NCBI RefSeq assembly: GCF_018320785.1
Contig: NC_054873.1
Span: 29,602,196-29,666,195 of the forward strand
Source of the DNA: Cheilinus undulatus
Taxonomy: Eukaryota > Chordata > Actinopteri > Labriformes > Labridae
Reading direction: 5' to 3'
Length of the DNA: 64,000 bases
The notes beneath the pieces are model-generated. The model made no database searches. It saw nothing but the letters and a program-made list of their open reading frames with translations, and had not been told where the DNA came from. This document shows, one piece after another, positions 25,852 through 46,993 of this stretch. The position numbers and the translations under genes were made by a program. The first letter of the stretch is position 1, and the number at the start of each line of letters is the position of its first letter.

Positions 25852-27801
25852 GTTCACTGGAAAGCAACTGGAAGAAGTGCGATACTACAAAAGTCATGTC
25901 TTCTTGTGTAAAGCCCTGTCCTCGCAAAATATCTTAGTGTGTTGTTTTAAATAGTTTTTTGTTCATATAAGCCCCCTATACGATGAGAAAACTTAGAACT
26001 TTGGCGCCCTCTTTGGGAATAATGCAGAACCAACATGAATGCCTCAGAAAAGATGTGCTTTCTTTAAACTTGTTTTCAAATGTAAAAGGGTATTCATATT
26101 TTTAAAGAAGAAACCTACATTTCTGATTTCTCCAACACCACCTGGAAAATGTCTACACTTCTACAAAGACTTGTGGCATTAAAATGAGGGTGTTATAATT
26201 TTATTCTACAGATGGGAGCTTTAACTTACATTAGACTGAGACAAAGTTAAATGGTTGAATTATTTATTTCTGTCATGTGTTTGTATTACTTTGACCTTAC
26301 TGCTTGTGCATTGACTGCTTGTCATTCCAATGACAGCGGGGAGATCTGCTGCACGCGTTTGTTGCATTCAGTTCATTCTTACATTTTTATAAATGTGGTT
26401 TTCCTTATATGTTGACTTCTTAATAGTAGCTTTAGAACAATGTTTATTCTATTCTCAATGCTATTTTTAGTGAGAAAATTGTATTTATTATTGGTTGACT
26501 TTTTTCCTCTTTAATGCACTGTCAACAATGTTCATAGCCTTGAAGAAAAAACAATGCAAAGACAGAACTCCGTTCTCATTACTCAATTATTGAGGGGAAA
26601 ATAAATCTGAAAGATTGATCACACTGAAGAGGACCTGACCGGAACAATAATAGGTGCTGAAATGCAATAGGTTACTGTTAAGGGGTCATGTGCTTAAGCA
26701 GTTTGCTCTATTTGGTTCAAATGTATTAAGTTACTTTGCCAGGGGTGATACATTTCTTACTCAGTCTATCAAGTAACAGACACTGCATCAGTTTACCTCC
26801 AGTGGAAGTAAACATAGAGGTCTGCAATGGTTGTTCAGCAGTTTCAGGTTTTTTAACATGAAGACTAACTAACAGATTATTCTATTTGAAGATGTGAACC
26901 CTTTATAACCATTTTTGGAGCTAGTTGATTCATTCTGTCCCTGTCTACAGCCTAATGTCTAAACAAAACAAAGGCAAACGTTGTCTAGCTAAGTAGCCCC
27001 AAAGAAAAGACTTTGTCAGGGAAAGACAAACAATCAATAAGGGTACATAGCCTCATATTTTCAAACTTTTCAAATATTTTATTTACATTCTATCCAATGC
27101 TACATATCGGCAATTTAAGCTCTAAAACTACCATCAGTAGACTCTTCAGACAAAAAAGAACAACCCAGTAAAAGCACAAGGCTGATCTAGATTCAAGAAT
27201 TTTCTAAGCATTTCTACTTGAAAAATTCCACGTACTGAAGGGGATTGCAAGATTTACTTCTTAAAGAGAAATCAGATTAGCTGAAGCCAGATATAGTTTA
27301 CAGAACTTTCTGCAAAAGTGACTTTGGTCTTGGTGTTTCTTTGCCAAATACTGCTGGTGAAACTGGGCTCGGTTAGTAGTTTTATGAACAGAGAAGTAGA
27401 AGTAGTGGAGATTTAAGGTAAAACTATACATCTCTTTCCTTCAAGTGTGTGACAGATTTAAATATAAAATATGCAAAGCCATACACAGTGCAAACTAACA
27501 CAGAAGTAAAATACCCTGTCCACCATTTACTTAACACATGACTTATAAGGTTTCAGTTTGGTAAAATTAAGGTCATCCACCCTCACACCTTCCTCAGAGA
27601 ATCAGAGTACCTTCAACATCTCATTTACATTGACCATTACAGGATTTGGTCAATAGCTTTTTTAAGAGACTCTGGTTAAATATATCACATTAGTGTGGTT
27701 AGTGTTTTATGTTTAGCGTGGTAATAGGTTATTTTCATGCTCTCACCGATTTAACATGTAAATACTTGAAGTCTGCCTTAAGGTGAGAAATGTGTTTTCT
27801 T
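25852..27801. other. Tail-to-tail spacer: pstpip1 3' UTR (plus) and tspan3 3' UTR (minus)
   Basis: pstpip1 has an AATAAA at 26600-26605. On the minus strand the tspan3 3' UTR runs from 27801 to an AATAAA (plus-strand TTTATT) at 27078-27083. About 450 bp separate the two predicted ends. Nothing else coding is seen. Confidence 0.6.
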
Positions 27802-36857
<9,056 letters not shown>

Positions 36858-37691
36858 CTATTTTATAGCAGCAGCAAAGCTGAAATCAGCATGTGTGCCA
36901 AATATTTTATCCCAGTGGGTAAAATGCGGTGCAAAATTGCTGTTAGGTTTCTGATGGTGCACATCGTGTTTGCTGGGGCCTCCATAGATACCAAATGGAA
37001 TCAGACGCGATGTGGACCAGGGGAAATCATAGCCACAGTGATCTTCGATGGAAACATAAACATGCACCACCATGAAGATCCAGGTAGTGAGGAGGTGGCA
37101 TCTCAGGATCACAGGATTCAGAGTAGTCCAAAAGCCTACCGTGACCAGTTCCCAGCCACCGAGACACTGAGTGGCAAGAGCAAAGGGTGAAGAGTAGTTA
37201 TGGTGGATGGCATGGAAAGTGACATACAGCCAGCGAATCCTGTGATGGAGCAGGTGCCAGATGAAGTACTGAAAGTCAAATAGTAGAAGGTTGCCAATCA
37301 TCCCAGCAATCAGCTCCAGCATGGATGGAGCCTGTTCTGGCAGGTCTATAGGTGGCCTCCATGCCCACTGAGCCACTGATGCTGGCAGCACCAAAAACAA
37401 ATGGTTGTACAGGGTGACACCTGCACAGTGCAGCAGTGTAGAGGCTGTGGGACGACGGCCTGGTTGGATCTTGAATTGTTGCACCCATGCCAACTTATCA
37501 CCCATAATGTCACAAAAAAGAAAAGGAAGGCACAAAACAAAGTATGAAGACACAGTCAGAACAACAGGGAAAAGTGGAGATCTCAAATAATCTCTGTAAT
37601 GGAGCCGCAGGTTGTCCCACAGAGGCTGCAGCAAAGAGTCATTTCCTAAATATTTTATCCAAAGATCTACACTGATGCATGCTGGATCCAT
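36858..37691 (-). CDS. ch25hl: Cholesterol 25-hydroxylase-like protein (first copy)
   Basis: A single uninterrupted reading frame of 277 residues, as expected for the intronless CH25H family. It has the three histidine clusters of the fatty acid hydroxylase superfamily: HLLHH (146-150), HAIHH (160-164) and HDVHH (242-246), which hold a di-iron centre. Hydrophobic segments near residues 40-60, 90-110, 128-145 and 195-212 fit an ER multi-pass protein. The motifs EDHCGYDFPW and SNFAPHFTHWDKIFGT are family signatures. Mammalian CH25H makes 25-hydroxycholesterol; fish have several like-genes and I cannot tell which one this is. The copy at 45119-45955 is clearly related but diverged, so the duplication is old. 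The reading frame is intact. Confidence 0.93.
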   Translation of the reverse strand: MDPACISVDLWIKYLGNDSLLQPLWDNLRLHYRDYLRSPLFPVVLTVSSYFVLCLPFLFCDIMGDKLAWVQQFKIQPGRRPTASTLLHCAGVTLYNHLFLVLPASVAQWAWRPPIDLPEQAPSMLELIAGMIGNLLLFDFQYFIWHLLHHRIRWLYVTFHAIHHNYSSPFALATQCLGGWELVTVGFWTTLNPVILRCHLLTTWIFMVVHVYVSIEDHCGYDFPWSTSRLIPFGIYGGPSKHDVHHQKPNSNFAPHFTHWDKIFGTHADFSFAAAIK

Positions 37692-37716
37692 CTTGATGAA
37701 AAAGTCAAAAAGTGAC

Positions 37717-37724
37717 TATTTATA
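37717..37724 (-). promoter_or_regulatory. Possible TATA box of the first ch25h-like gene
   Basis: Minus-strand TATAAATA ends 26 bases before the ATG. If used, the 5' untranslated region would be almost absent, so the call is weak. Confidence 0.25.
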
Positions 37725-39062
37725 AATGTCTTTGAATTTTAGATACAGCAAGGAAAGTAAAGACTGTGCCCAACGAGTCTGCTTCTGCTTCTGTTTTGCT
37801 CACTGTGTGGTATCAAGTGACGGCTGGGTTCAGCATTACAACAAATTATTCATACACCCTGGTAAACAGGTTACATATAGCTTTCCCCATAATTAATCTG
37901 CAGTAGGCTACTGGAATGATTTTCAAAATACTTTTTAGGCCTAACCTTCTGTCAGTGTATGCCTCAATTGAAGCTGTGAAATATATCATTCAGCTTATAG
38001 GTGAGAACAAGCACATTCAAATTATTGTGTTGCTTCATACACCAGTGGAGGAAAGACTATACTTAAGGGGGAAATATGTGGTTTTAAACTGAGAATTCTT
38101 TTTGATAATTGCACCATGTAACACAATAGCATAAAGGGTAATATTAAAGAAGATTAAGGGAAACATTCTGAGGTTTAAAACATTTTAGCATTTCAGCAGG
38201 CACATTATTTGCTTTCTGAGGAGACACTTTCTCAAAGAAGTGTTGTAAAAACCCACCCTTCACAAGTTCTTGTATGTTAATGTTCAGAACTTGCAGCAAG
38301 GTTGCTGTCATTGATGAAATTATGATTGTAATACATATTTACATTTTCCTAAGAGCACTTAAGAAAGTCTATTATCTATTTGTGCCTGCACAGACGAATC
38401 TACAGAATTTACAGAATGTGTTCTAACTCAGTTTTAATCTTCTTTATTTTTAAAGAAGGCCTTTGGGTTGATGGGGAAATTAAGATCTACATTTCCAGGA
38501 TTACTGTACACATTTTAAGAGTTTACATTATTGCAGGATTGAGAGAGAACTCAATTTAAACTTCTTTACCAACCTTTATGTGTAGATATTTATCATTAAT
38601 CAAAACACACCTGTTCATTTGGATTACTTAGGTGCTATTTTCCAAGGGTAAGAATGAACTTTGTATGAAAAATAGCCACAGACCAAGGACAACACAAACT
38701 GAGCTTTAACAAATGCACAGAGATATTTCAGCATGTTGTTCTAAAATCCCCGTGACATTTCTGTACAACAGTTTCATTCTTTCAGTTCACTGTCCAGAAT
38801 GTCACCCTTACATTTTTAATAACAGATTTCATTAAGGAAAACAGTTTTGCAGAGTTAAAAACAAAAAATAAGACCATATGACAAATATATACGGAAGCAA
38901 AAGTAAACAGAATATACAAACATATATCAAATGACAGTATGTAAAGTGAAAATCAAACAAACATTTAAAATTTGGATCATTTCAGGTTTAAGAGGTTTCT
39001 CTTTCACTGGGCAAGTCCGGTGCAGTCACCCTGACAAATTCGAGACCTTACGTTGTACGTAA

Positions 39063-39087
39063 TGACGTAAAGCCACAGCGCTTGCGC
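39063..39087 (+). promoter_or_regulatory. CRE-like and NRF1-like sites upstream of the CCCH/CHY gene
   Basis: TGACGTAA (39063-39070) resembles a CREB/ATF site. GCGCTTGCGC (39078-39087) is close to the palindromic NRF1 motif. They lie about 250 bp before the start codon in the only CpG-containing patch nearby and no TATA box is visible, suggesting a housekeeping promoter. Confidence 0.4.
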
Positions 39088-39333
39088 TGTTGCTTCACCG
39101 CGCAGCCCTATTTCCTGAAGCCCTAAACGGGGCGTCCAGTTGACAGGTAATTTTAGCTGTGAAAGCCATTTTGATACGGTTTTTTCCCCAGGTTTTAACA
39201 ACTTTCATTTTATCAATAAAAGGAATTTTCATTTGCGTGGACCCCTGTGTGTATTTGAGGTAATGTCTTCTCCTAAATACAAGTCTTTTGATCTTAAAGA
39301 AGCGATTTAACATGAATTAGCAAACCGATTCCC

Positions 39334-42300
39334 ATGACGACTCTGTGTAAGTTTAGCTAGCTAGATGATCATATTACTGTTTTGGGGAAGGTAAAGAAAA
39401 CTTTGGTTCTCAATAGCTTGACATTAACTCTGGGCGTGAAGTCTTTTGTCGGGAGTGTATTATTTGGGTGTCGACAGATCGATCTATTGAGCAAAATCTA
39501 ACCAGATTAAACAAACTTTGATTGGCAGTTCACACCTCACACTGGTTTATCATATGACGCAGATAAAAACAAAAATCTGGGTTAAAGTCAATTTGACTGA
39601 CCTTTGGAGGAAGTGGTTACTCATTAGAATTAGATTATCAGAACAAGTCTGCAAAAAGCCATTTGGACTCCTCTTTACATACATCTCAAACATGAAGTTT
39701 TCTGTGGTTTTGATTTGTCCTTTTTATCAAATAAGTATTTTTAAGATTCAGCTGAAATAACACTGAGCCATCCCCGTTAGAAAAAAAAAACTGCAAGTTT
39801 ATTTTAATGTTTTGTTAACTGTTCATTATAACGTGGAGAAAATGTTTGTTTTATATTTTGTTTAAAGCCATCCTGGAGTTTCAGATAGGATGCAATATTT
39901 GTATCTACAAATGTTTTTTTCTGTTTTTCTTAAACAATGAAATAATCAGACACATCTCTTAAATCTGTCACTTGTATCTTTTTATTCTGCTTAACAGTGA
40001 TGAAGACTGATGATGGAGAAAAGACGGGGGAATCAGCGCCTGCTCTTCAGGCCCAGCCACTGTGTCGCTTCTTCTCTCAAGGAAGACACTGTAATTTTGG
40101 AGCGAGATGCAAATTCCTGCACATAAGAGATGACACCAAAGTTACTGAGAAGAAGACTGGATCTCCCAGTGAAACAGAAGTCACATCTTCAAACCCAAAG
40201 GCCCCTGGAGGAAATGGGGTGAACAGGCCTCCTCCAATCAGTAATACCAGGGTTGCCTCAGCAGCTGGCCGCCGACCCTGCCGCTACTTTTTGTCAGGGC
40301 ACTGCGCCATGGATGATAGATGTCGCTTCTGGCATCCACAGCAGTTACCCAGTTTGGAGGATGTACCGGTTTCAGGCCATGATGCAAGACCTGCACAGAG
40401 GATGCCACCAGTGCCGCACCCCAATGCCTTCCAGGGGATCAAGCTGAGTGACCTGACAGAGGAGGCCTCCAAGCAGCTGCGAGACACAGAGATCAGGCAG
40501 CTGATTAAGCGTTTTCCAAAAGACCAGCTGATTACTCAGGAACGAAGTGATGGAAAAATGACTTATTACAGGGCCAGTGTTGAGGCCACCGATCCAGACT
40601 GGGTAAACATTTATTTCTTTGTTCTTTATTTTCCCATCTTTCCCTGAGGTTGGACTGAAAATCCATGCAGTCATTGTTTCCGTGGTACAGTTCAGCTTAG
40701 TTTCAGTCATTGTGTTTAATAATTGTATTAATGCAAGCTTTAGACTAATGCTAGAGCCATCAAATAGACATAAATTAGTAGGCCCCTCTGTACTGTCCTT
40801 TAACAGCACTAATTGCAAGTAGGTTTTCATCACTGAGTTGTTTATTACTACAGAATAACATGGGATTTAAAGTGAAGTTCTGATAAAAAGTTGGATGTTT
40901 TGAGGCTATATTTAAGGATGATGTAACAATAGAAAGATATATTTTCCTGATAAATTCCCTCTTATTCACTAATTGTGAAGAGAAAGGAAACACTGACTTA
41001 AAATTATGAAATGTCGAAGAGTTATTTATCTACCTAATCAGTTAATCATCCTGGTAGTGAAAACCATAACCTACAAAGTTTTCTTCTAATAATTTAGAAA
41101 CAATTCTCTTGTATGTAACATGCCTTGCTTTACAATATGTTTCAGAGATCTACAGCATAATATGTTAAAAATAATAAAATTGAATTTTTACTTGCAGCCT
41201 TTTGATCTGAAAGAAATCGACATCATGGTGAGCTTCCCAGACAATTACCCCCAAGAGGTAAGATCAGCTGCTTACAGTTACACTTTATATTTTGTGGTAC
41301 ACTTTACAGTAAAGTGTTCAACATATAAAGAATCATTCCTAACCAACTTCATGATTTTATTAGGTGTTTACGTTGGATATCCCATTAGATCAAGATCTTC
41401 CACCAGTAATGGCAAGGTAAAAGAATCTGCAGCTTATAGAAACTTTTGATGCGAATGGTTGTTTTGACATTTTTTTCCCTCTTTCTCAACAGATATGTAC
41501 AGGAAGCATCCATTGAGTGGCTTCAAGCCAAGCATGCAACCAATCAGCTTCTTGGAAAGGTAGAGCTGCTCTTCCTGCCTTTTCTTCGCTGGCTAGATCG
41601 TAGTTTGGAGCGACTGTTCACGGAAGGAGCCCGACAGGTCAGACTTCACACTGCTTGATTGTTTTCCCTTTGATCTAACTGTAATGACCTGTTGAGTACT
41701 TCTTTAGATGTTTTTTTTTAATGCTGATAACAATATTTCTCTTATTTTGCAGTTGAAAAAAGATATTGATCTAGAAAAAGCTGGGTTTCAGTTCATATCA
41801 TACAAAGAGCTGCAAGCGACAATTTGTGAAAAATCTGGAAATGATATTTCATCTGACCTTGCCTCTGACAACCCAGCAGATGATGTTAATGATGAAGGGA
41901 AAGCAGAAAAGAGAGAAGGCAAGGGAACAGTGGAGGGGGAGAAGCAAGAGGGAATAGCCAATGATGAAGGGCAGAAGCAGGAGGATGAGGAGGCCAGTCA
42001 TCTGGTGGAGAACATAAAGATCAGTGATCCCCGCAGAGGCACAGAGATTAAGCTGCTTGGACTTAGACTGGGAGAGAACACTGCCACTGTGGTTGCCCAA
42101 CAAATCACAGTTTGCCTTCAATGTAACAGGTAAAGAAAATTAACCAAATTTAAGACATCCATGCCACAAGTTGGTTTGCATGTTAAAATGACCAGGATTG
42201 AGAACTTATCTGTGTGTACTGTCTGCAGGTGTAAGGTGACTGCAGACCTGACACTGACTGGAAGGACACCCTGCACAGCTCAGTGTGAAAAGTGCAGTTC

Positions 42301-44702
42301 AAGCATCAATGCTGCGTTCAGGCCCTGCATGCTGCACCATTACAGTGATGTCCTGGGGTACCTGGACCTCCACAATGCTACACCTGCTGACCTTGTACTC
42401 CAGGAGTGTGACCTCTCCGTGGGCTGCCTCAGCTGCTCTCAGGATGGTCCATTGCAGGTGATGAAACAAGCTTACACCGTTTTGGTGCATTATGTAAAAA
42501 GTACCTGAAGTATGTCTTAATATGAACGCTGCCTGCTCTGAAACTACTTTTTTGTCTTTCTTATCATCAGAATGTTTCCTATGGTCAGACTAAGGAGTTG
42601 AATTGTGAACACTGCCACAGCAAACTCAGCATTCTTGCAGAGAGCACAAGATTTCAGTACATTCCTCCTCGTGCCAACAAAACAGGTCAGAATCACTAAC
42701 AATACATTGTTATATTTGTCTGTCTGATAATGCTACGATATGTGGTTACACACTGTATAACATGAGCATTCATACATTTACAAATGTTCTTATTCTTAGG
42801 CCACTGCAGTGTTTTCAGTCGTTTTCAGTGGTTCTGTGCTTAGATATTTCCTGAAACGATCCTGTCTTTACGGAAAACTTTTTCAAAACGAAACAGCAAT
42901 ATATTGTTTTCATTTCTGTGTGGACGGGGCCTTAGTGTCCCTAAATACACCTAAAAAGACGAGCAAATAACACCCTCCCCCCTCTTTTGCAGGTTCAAGC
43001 ACTGGTGCTCCCAATTACAAGTCAATAAGAGATCCTGCTGTCCAAAAGGGGAAACCACTGCCTGAAAAGGGAGCATGCAAACATTACAAACAGAGCCATC
43101 GTTGGCTAAGGTACAAGCATCACTGTCCTATATTAGTTTCATATTTCTGGCATGGAGAGAGAAACCATGTGAGCTTACAGATCCGAAATGACGCATCTGG
43201 AGAACCAGGAGAATAGGTAATACAGGTTGTACTCACAAGGAATGAGAACAAGTGCTCTCACATTAATGAATAAACTCAACTAATTATGTGGTGTTTTATG
43301 GCTTAATATATAAATGGGAATAGGCTGTTTGCAAATAGTAGCTATGGTCCAACAAGAACTAAGAGTGAAACATGCTATGTAATGTCTCTGTAGCAGCTGC
43401 AGCTCCTCGAACAGTTAGCTGCTGCCCGTGAGAGGGAGGAAGAGCCACCACCACTACCAAGCACAAGCCATGAGCAAGGATTCAGTCAGTGAATGGTGAA
43501 GACTAGCTTTATATGAAAAAACATTCAGTGGTTGTTAAATCAAACTCACTTTGCTCAAGAAGGATCGAAAAGTAAACACTTTGTAGGGGAGTATTGTAAA
43601 ACTGCAAAACTGGTCCTTGTTAAGAAATGATAAACTCATGGTGGTAAGAATTATTAGATATTCATAACTATAAGACAATTTTTAAAATTGATCTTTGTGC
43701 CAGTAGCAGTGTCAGGACCCTGTAGCATGTCCCATTCAGTTGTTGCTGCTAATAAAGCAGTGGTGAGCTGTCGTCCCAATGTGTGAAATCTGCACATGAT
43801 CATCTGAGTTTGAATTGTTCAAAGTTCAAAATATGCTTTAATGGCATGAATGGTTGCCACCTTTGTCACCAGTTAAGAAGAATACTAAATCCACTATTAT
43901 ATAACTCTAGTAGAGGTTGTTACTTAAAATGGAGTGGTCTGAGCGATGAAGCTCCATGGCTGAAATTAGTCCCTCCTGGTACTGTGAACTTACATGCCAC
44001 TCGTCTTTTCCAGGTTTCCCTGCTGTGGCCGGGCTTACCCCTGTGATGTCTGCCATGATGAGGACCAGGACCATCCTATGGAACTGGCCACCCGGATGAT
44101 CTGTGGCTACTGTGCCAAAGAACAAGTGAGTCATACAGTTTTTACATTAAGTGACATGGAGGTCACTTTACACAAAGTTTGCTGACAGAAAAGTACAGTG
44201 TTGTGAAAAAGTATTGGCCCCTCACCTGATTTCTTTTTTTTTTTTTTGTCACATTTAAATGTTTCAGGTCAAACAAATTTTAATTTTAGACAAAGATAAC
44301 TTGAATAAACACAAAATGCAGTTTCTAAATGATGATTTCATTTATTAAGAGGTATTTTTTTTCAAATCTGATCTCCACTGTTTGCTGTTGCAGCCTTATG
44401 GAAATGGAAAGCCATGCATCAGCTGTGGAAGCATGATGACAAGAGGCACACGCTCCAGCCACTGGGAAGGAGGACTGGGATGCAGAAACAAGGTCAAAAT
44501 GAGCAGGTACACTTAACAACATAAAGCTCAACATGTTGAAAATATTTTAACAGCAGTAGAAAGGACTCATGAAAAATGTGACTTGCATTTTAATTTACAG
44601 ACATTTTAATTGTTTTTTTTTTCTCTCTCTAGAAATGATCGACAGAAATATACCAGCACTAACAAAACCATTTCAAGGAAGGCTGCTGCTGAAAAGAAGT
44701 AG
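39334..44702 (+). CDS. CCCH-, RWD-like- and CHY-type zinc finger protein, unnamed
   Basis: Twelve coding exons: 39334-39346, 39998-40602, 41198-41257, 41364-41416, 41493-41637, 41753-42129, 42229-42457, 42571-42685, 42993-43110, 44014-44125, 44394-44506, 44633-44702; 669 residues with consistent phases. Two CCCH fingers: C27-x8-C36-x5-C42-x3-H46 and C99-x7-C107-x5-C113-x3-H117. Near 200-245, VSFPDNYPQEVFTLDIP looks like an RWD domain core. An acidic linker follows, then a Cys-rich region with several CxxC pairs. The C-terminus is a CHY-type finger: CKHYKQSHRWLRFPCCG, CDVCHDEDQDHP, CGYCAKEQ and CISCG. Such fingers occur in RCHY1/Pirh2 and yeast Hot13, but I know no named mammalian protein with this combination. 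RNA binding through CCCH is inferred only. If ATG 39334 is not used, the next in-frame ATG is at 40000. Poly(A) AATAAA at 44785-44790. Confidence 0.88.
44196..44345 (+). mobile_element. Fragment of a fish Tc1-like (or related) transposon end in an intron
   Basis: The run ACAGTGTTGTGAAAAAGTAT, TGGCCCCTCACCTGATTTC, ACATTTAAATGTTTCAGGTC and AACACAAAATGCAGTTTCTA matches, in order, the outer end of a very common fish DNA transposon. Only one end is present. It lies about 50 bp before the acceptor of exon 11 of the CCCH/CHY gene. Confidence 0.6.
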
Positions 44703-45118
44703 AAGAGGATCAGATTGTTGCCTTGCCAAAGAAAAAAAAAACACGATTTGATAAATGATTTCAATGAAATTTTTAAGTAAACCTAATAAATCATATTGTC
44801 ATGATCATTCAGCATGTGAAATGTTGTTTTATTTGATATTAAGAGTCTGAAAATTCTAGATGCTTTTTGTTGAATGTACAACCTTGTGCTTGTAACAGTC
44901 TGGAGCTTATCAAGGTGTTATGTCTAATGCATGTTCTTGAACAGTGTTAATCTTCTTGTGAAGGTCTGGTCATTGACACTGAGCTGCTGCTGTAGAAAAA
45001 GGCAGGTCTGTACACTTTAGAAAAAAAGTCCCTTGCGTTAGGCTTTCCATATATAAAGGCATGACTCTATCATGATCGAGAGACTTGCAGCAGAAACTTT
45101 CAGAGGTACAACAGCGAG
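44703..45118 (+). other. 3' UTR of CCCH/CHY gene and promoter of the second ch25h-like gene
   Basis: AATAAA at 44785-44790 ends the first gene. TATATAAAG at 45050-45058 begins the promoter of the next. The two same-strand genes are thus under 300 bp apart. Confidence 0.6.
45050..45058 (+). promoter_or_regulatory. TATA box of the second ch25h-like gene
   Basis: TATATAAAG stands 61 bp before the start codon. A transcription start about 30 bp downstream would give a 5' UTR near 35-40 bp. TATA promoters fit inducible genes such as CH25H. Confidence 0.7.
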
Positions 45119-45955
45119 ATGTTGAATATCAGCGAGCAGACGTCTCTGCAGCTCCTGCCCTCCAGGGTCTCAAACCGTCTTCTGCAGCCATTCTGGGATT
45201 ATTTGCTTCTGCACCACCTGCCCCTCATCTCATCTCCTTTCTTCCCTGTCCTCCTCGCTTTCTCCAGCTACTTCTTTTTTAGTATACCTTTTGCTGTGCT
45301 GGACCTGTTGGGAGACAGAGTGCCCTTTTTCTATCAGTATAAGATCCAACCAGACCGGCAGCCAACACTGGGGATGATGGCAAAGGGGTTCATGATAGCT
45401 GTGTATAATCATGTATTCTTTGTTCTGCCAGCTGTCTTAATCAGCATGTTCATCCTGCCTACACCAACCCTGCCTCAGGATGCTCCGACTCTTTATGAGG
45501 TTTTTATTGATGGACTGGCTGCACTTCTCCTCTTTGACACTCAGTACTTTATTTGGCATGTCATACATCACAAACATCAACAGCTTTACCGCTGGATCCA
45601 TGCAATCCACCACGAATATGTGGCTCCTTTCTCCTGGTCCACTGAGCAGCTTAGCATCCCAGAACTGATGACCGTTGGTTTCTGGAGCAACCTGGACACA
45701 ATTCTGTTGAAATGCCACCCTCTCACTACATGGTGCATCACAGTTTTCAGCATCTGGATGTCTGTGGAGGACCACATAGGCTACGACCTACCATGGACCC
45801 TCAACCACTTGGTGCCTTTTGGTTTGCTGGGTGGAGCACCAGCTCATGACATGCACCATCAGAAGCCGAGCAGCAACTTTGCTCCTTTCTTCAGCCACTG
45901 GGACAGAATCTTTGGCACAGCTGTCCCTCTGAAGAAAAAAACTGCCACGAATTAA
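45119..45955 (+). CDS. ch25hl: Cholesterol 25-hydroxylase-like protein (second copy)
   Basis: Single-exon frame of 278 residues. Histidine clusters HVIHH (147-151), HAIHH (161-165) and HDMHH (243-247) form the di-iron site of the fatty acid hydroxylase superfamily. The N-terminus has an NIS glycosylation motif, as the CH25H family often does, followed by hydrophobic segments near 38-62, 90-112, 128-145 and 200-216. EDHIGYDLPW and SSNFAPFFSHWDRIFGT are family signatures. The protein probably acts in the ER membrane on sterols; its exact substrate cannot be read from sequence. It differs at many sites from the copy at 36858-37691 and lies in the opposite direction, with the CCCH/CHY gene between them. 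Poly(A) AATAAA at 46229-46234. Confidence 0.93.
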   Translation: MLNISEQTSLQLLPSRVSNRLLQPFWDYLLLHHLPLISSPFFPVLLAFSSYFFFSIPFAVLDLLGDRVPFFYQYKIQPDRQPTLGMMAKGFMIAVYNHVFFVLPAVLISMFILPTPTLPQDAPTLYEVFIDGLAALLLFDTQYFIWHVIHHKHQQLYRWIHAIHHEYVAPFSWSTEQLSIPELMTVGFWSNLDTILLKCHPLTTWCITVFSIWMSVEDHIGYDLPWTLNHLVPFGLLGGAPAHDMHHQKPSSNFAPFFSHWDRIFGTAVPLKKKTATN

Positions 45956-46993
45956 AAACAAGTGAATGCAATACAATCTGTAAATACTAAATGTTTCTTT
46001 GCAAGTTGGAGCAATTTGTCAACATCATAATGATGTCCATTGTGTATCTTAAATTACCATTGCAAGTTTTTGGATGTGCAGCTTCCTGCTCCTTAACTTT
46101 TTACTTTGTATTCTGCATTCTCAATGACATACCATATGAAGCACAATATAAATCTTCTATATTACATCTCACAACACAAAATCATTAAGTTCTCACTTGT
46201 GTACTACTTTTAAATATTTGTTATATGAAATAAAAAATATGAATCTCTTTATTACTTTATTCTTAATGCAGCATGTTAACCATAATTCTGTCAAATCATT
46301 CCAGTGATGTAACATGCAGCAATTAATAACAAGTAACATTTCTATAGGCAACTTCCTGCCCATGCAATCCTCTTACATAATGCAGCCTTTGCAAGAGCAT
46401 TACTGAGCAAAATTTTGCTGACAAATATGAATGGTTAAGGAGCTTTTGAACTAGAAAAGTGAGCAGTTAGTTCAACCAGTCACACAGAGGTCAAGTACAG
46501 AACAAGTAGACTCAATGCTAACCCCTACTTAAGAAAATGCTGAGCTCTGACCAGACCAAGTGATCAAGGCTGACTGAGTAGAAATTCTTCCAGCAATGAC
46601 ACAGCAAAAAAATGGAATGGCATGAAGTGGCTGAAAGTTTTTATTCTATATCAAACATGATTCTCTTATATTGAGCTGTGAGGTGATGTAAGGGTCTACA
46701 ATCTACCGTACCAACCTCTATTCCGGTATTAGACTTTCCTTCCCCTTTCTCAATTTGAGAAATTAGTTTGCAAATTATATTTAAGGGGACTGTTTTTGTC
46801 AGGCAGATTTAACTTTACTCTTACACTCAACAAAGTTTTCTGTAGTGAGTCATTTTTATTACAATTCAAAACAAAATGTTTATGAATGGATATTACTAAG
46901 CTAAGCTGTAAGCAAACCATCAGGGGCACAAACACAAAAAATATTTAAAAGAATTTATTTTTGACAGGAAATAAAAAACAATGCTTTAAAATG
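45956..46993. other. Tail-to-tail spacer: ch25h-like 3' UTR and kti12 3' UTR
   Basis: Plus-strand AATAAA at 46229-46234 ends the ch25h-like gene. The kti12 3' UTR is very short: its AATAAA (plus-strand TTTATT) is at 46954-46959, about 35 bp after the stop. No gene or clear repeat is seen between. Confidence 0.55.

Larger units (their letters stand above)
37692..39333. other. Divergent spacer between the first ch25h-like gene and the CCCH/CHY gene
   Basis: AT-rich, no coding sequence seen. The promoter of the plus-strand gene occupies the right 300 bp. Confidence 0.5.

Noticed and set aside
36891-37190. 99-residue plus-strand frame over the first ch25h-like gene
   Set aside because: Antisense shadow of the conserved minus-strand gene with its three histidine clusters.
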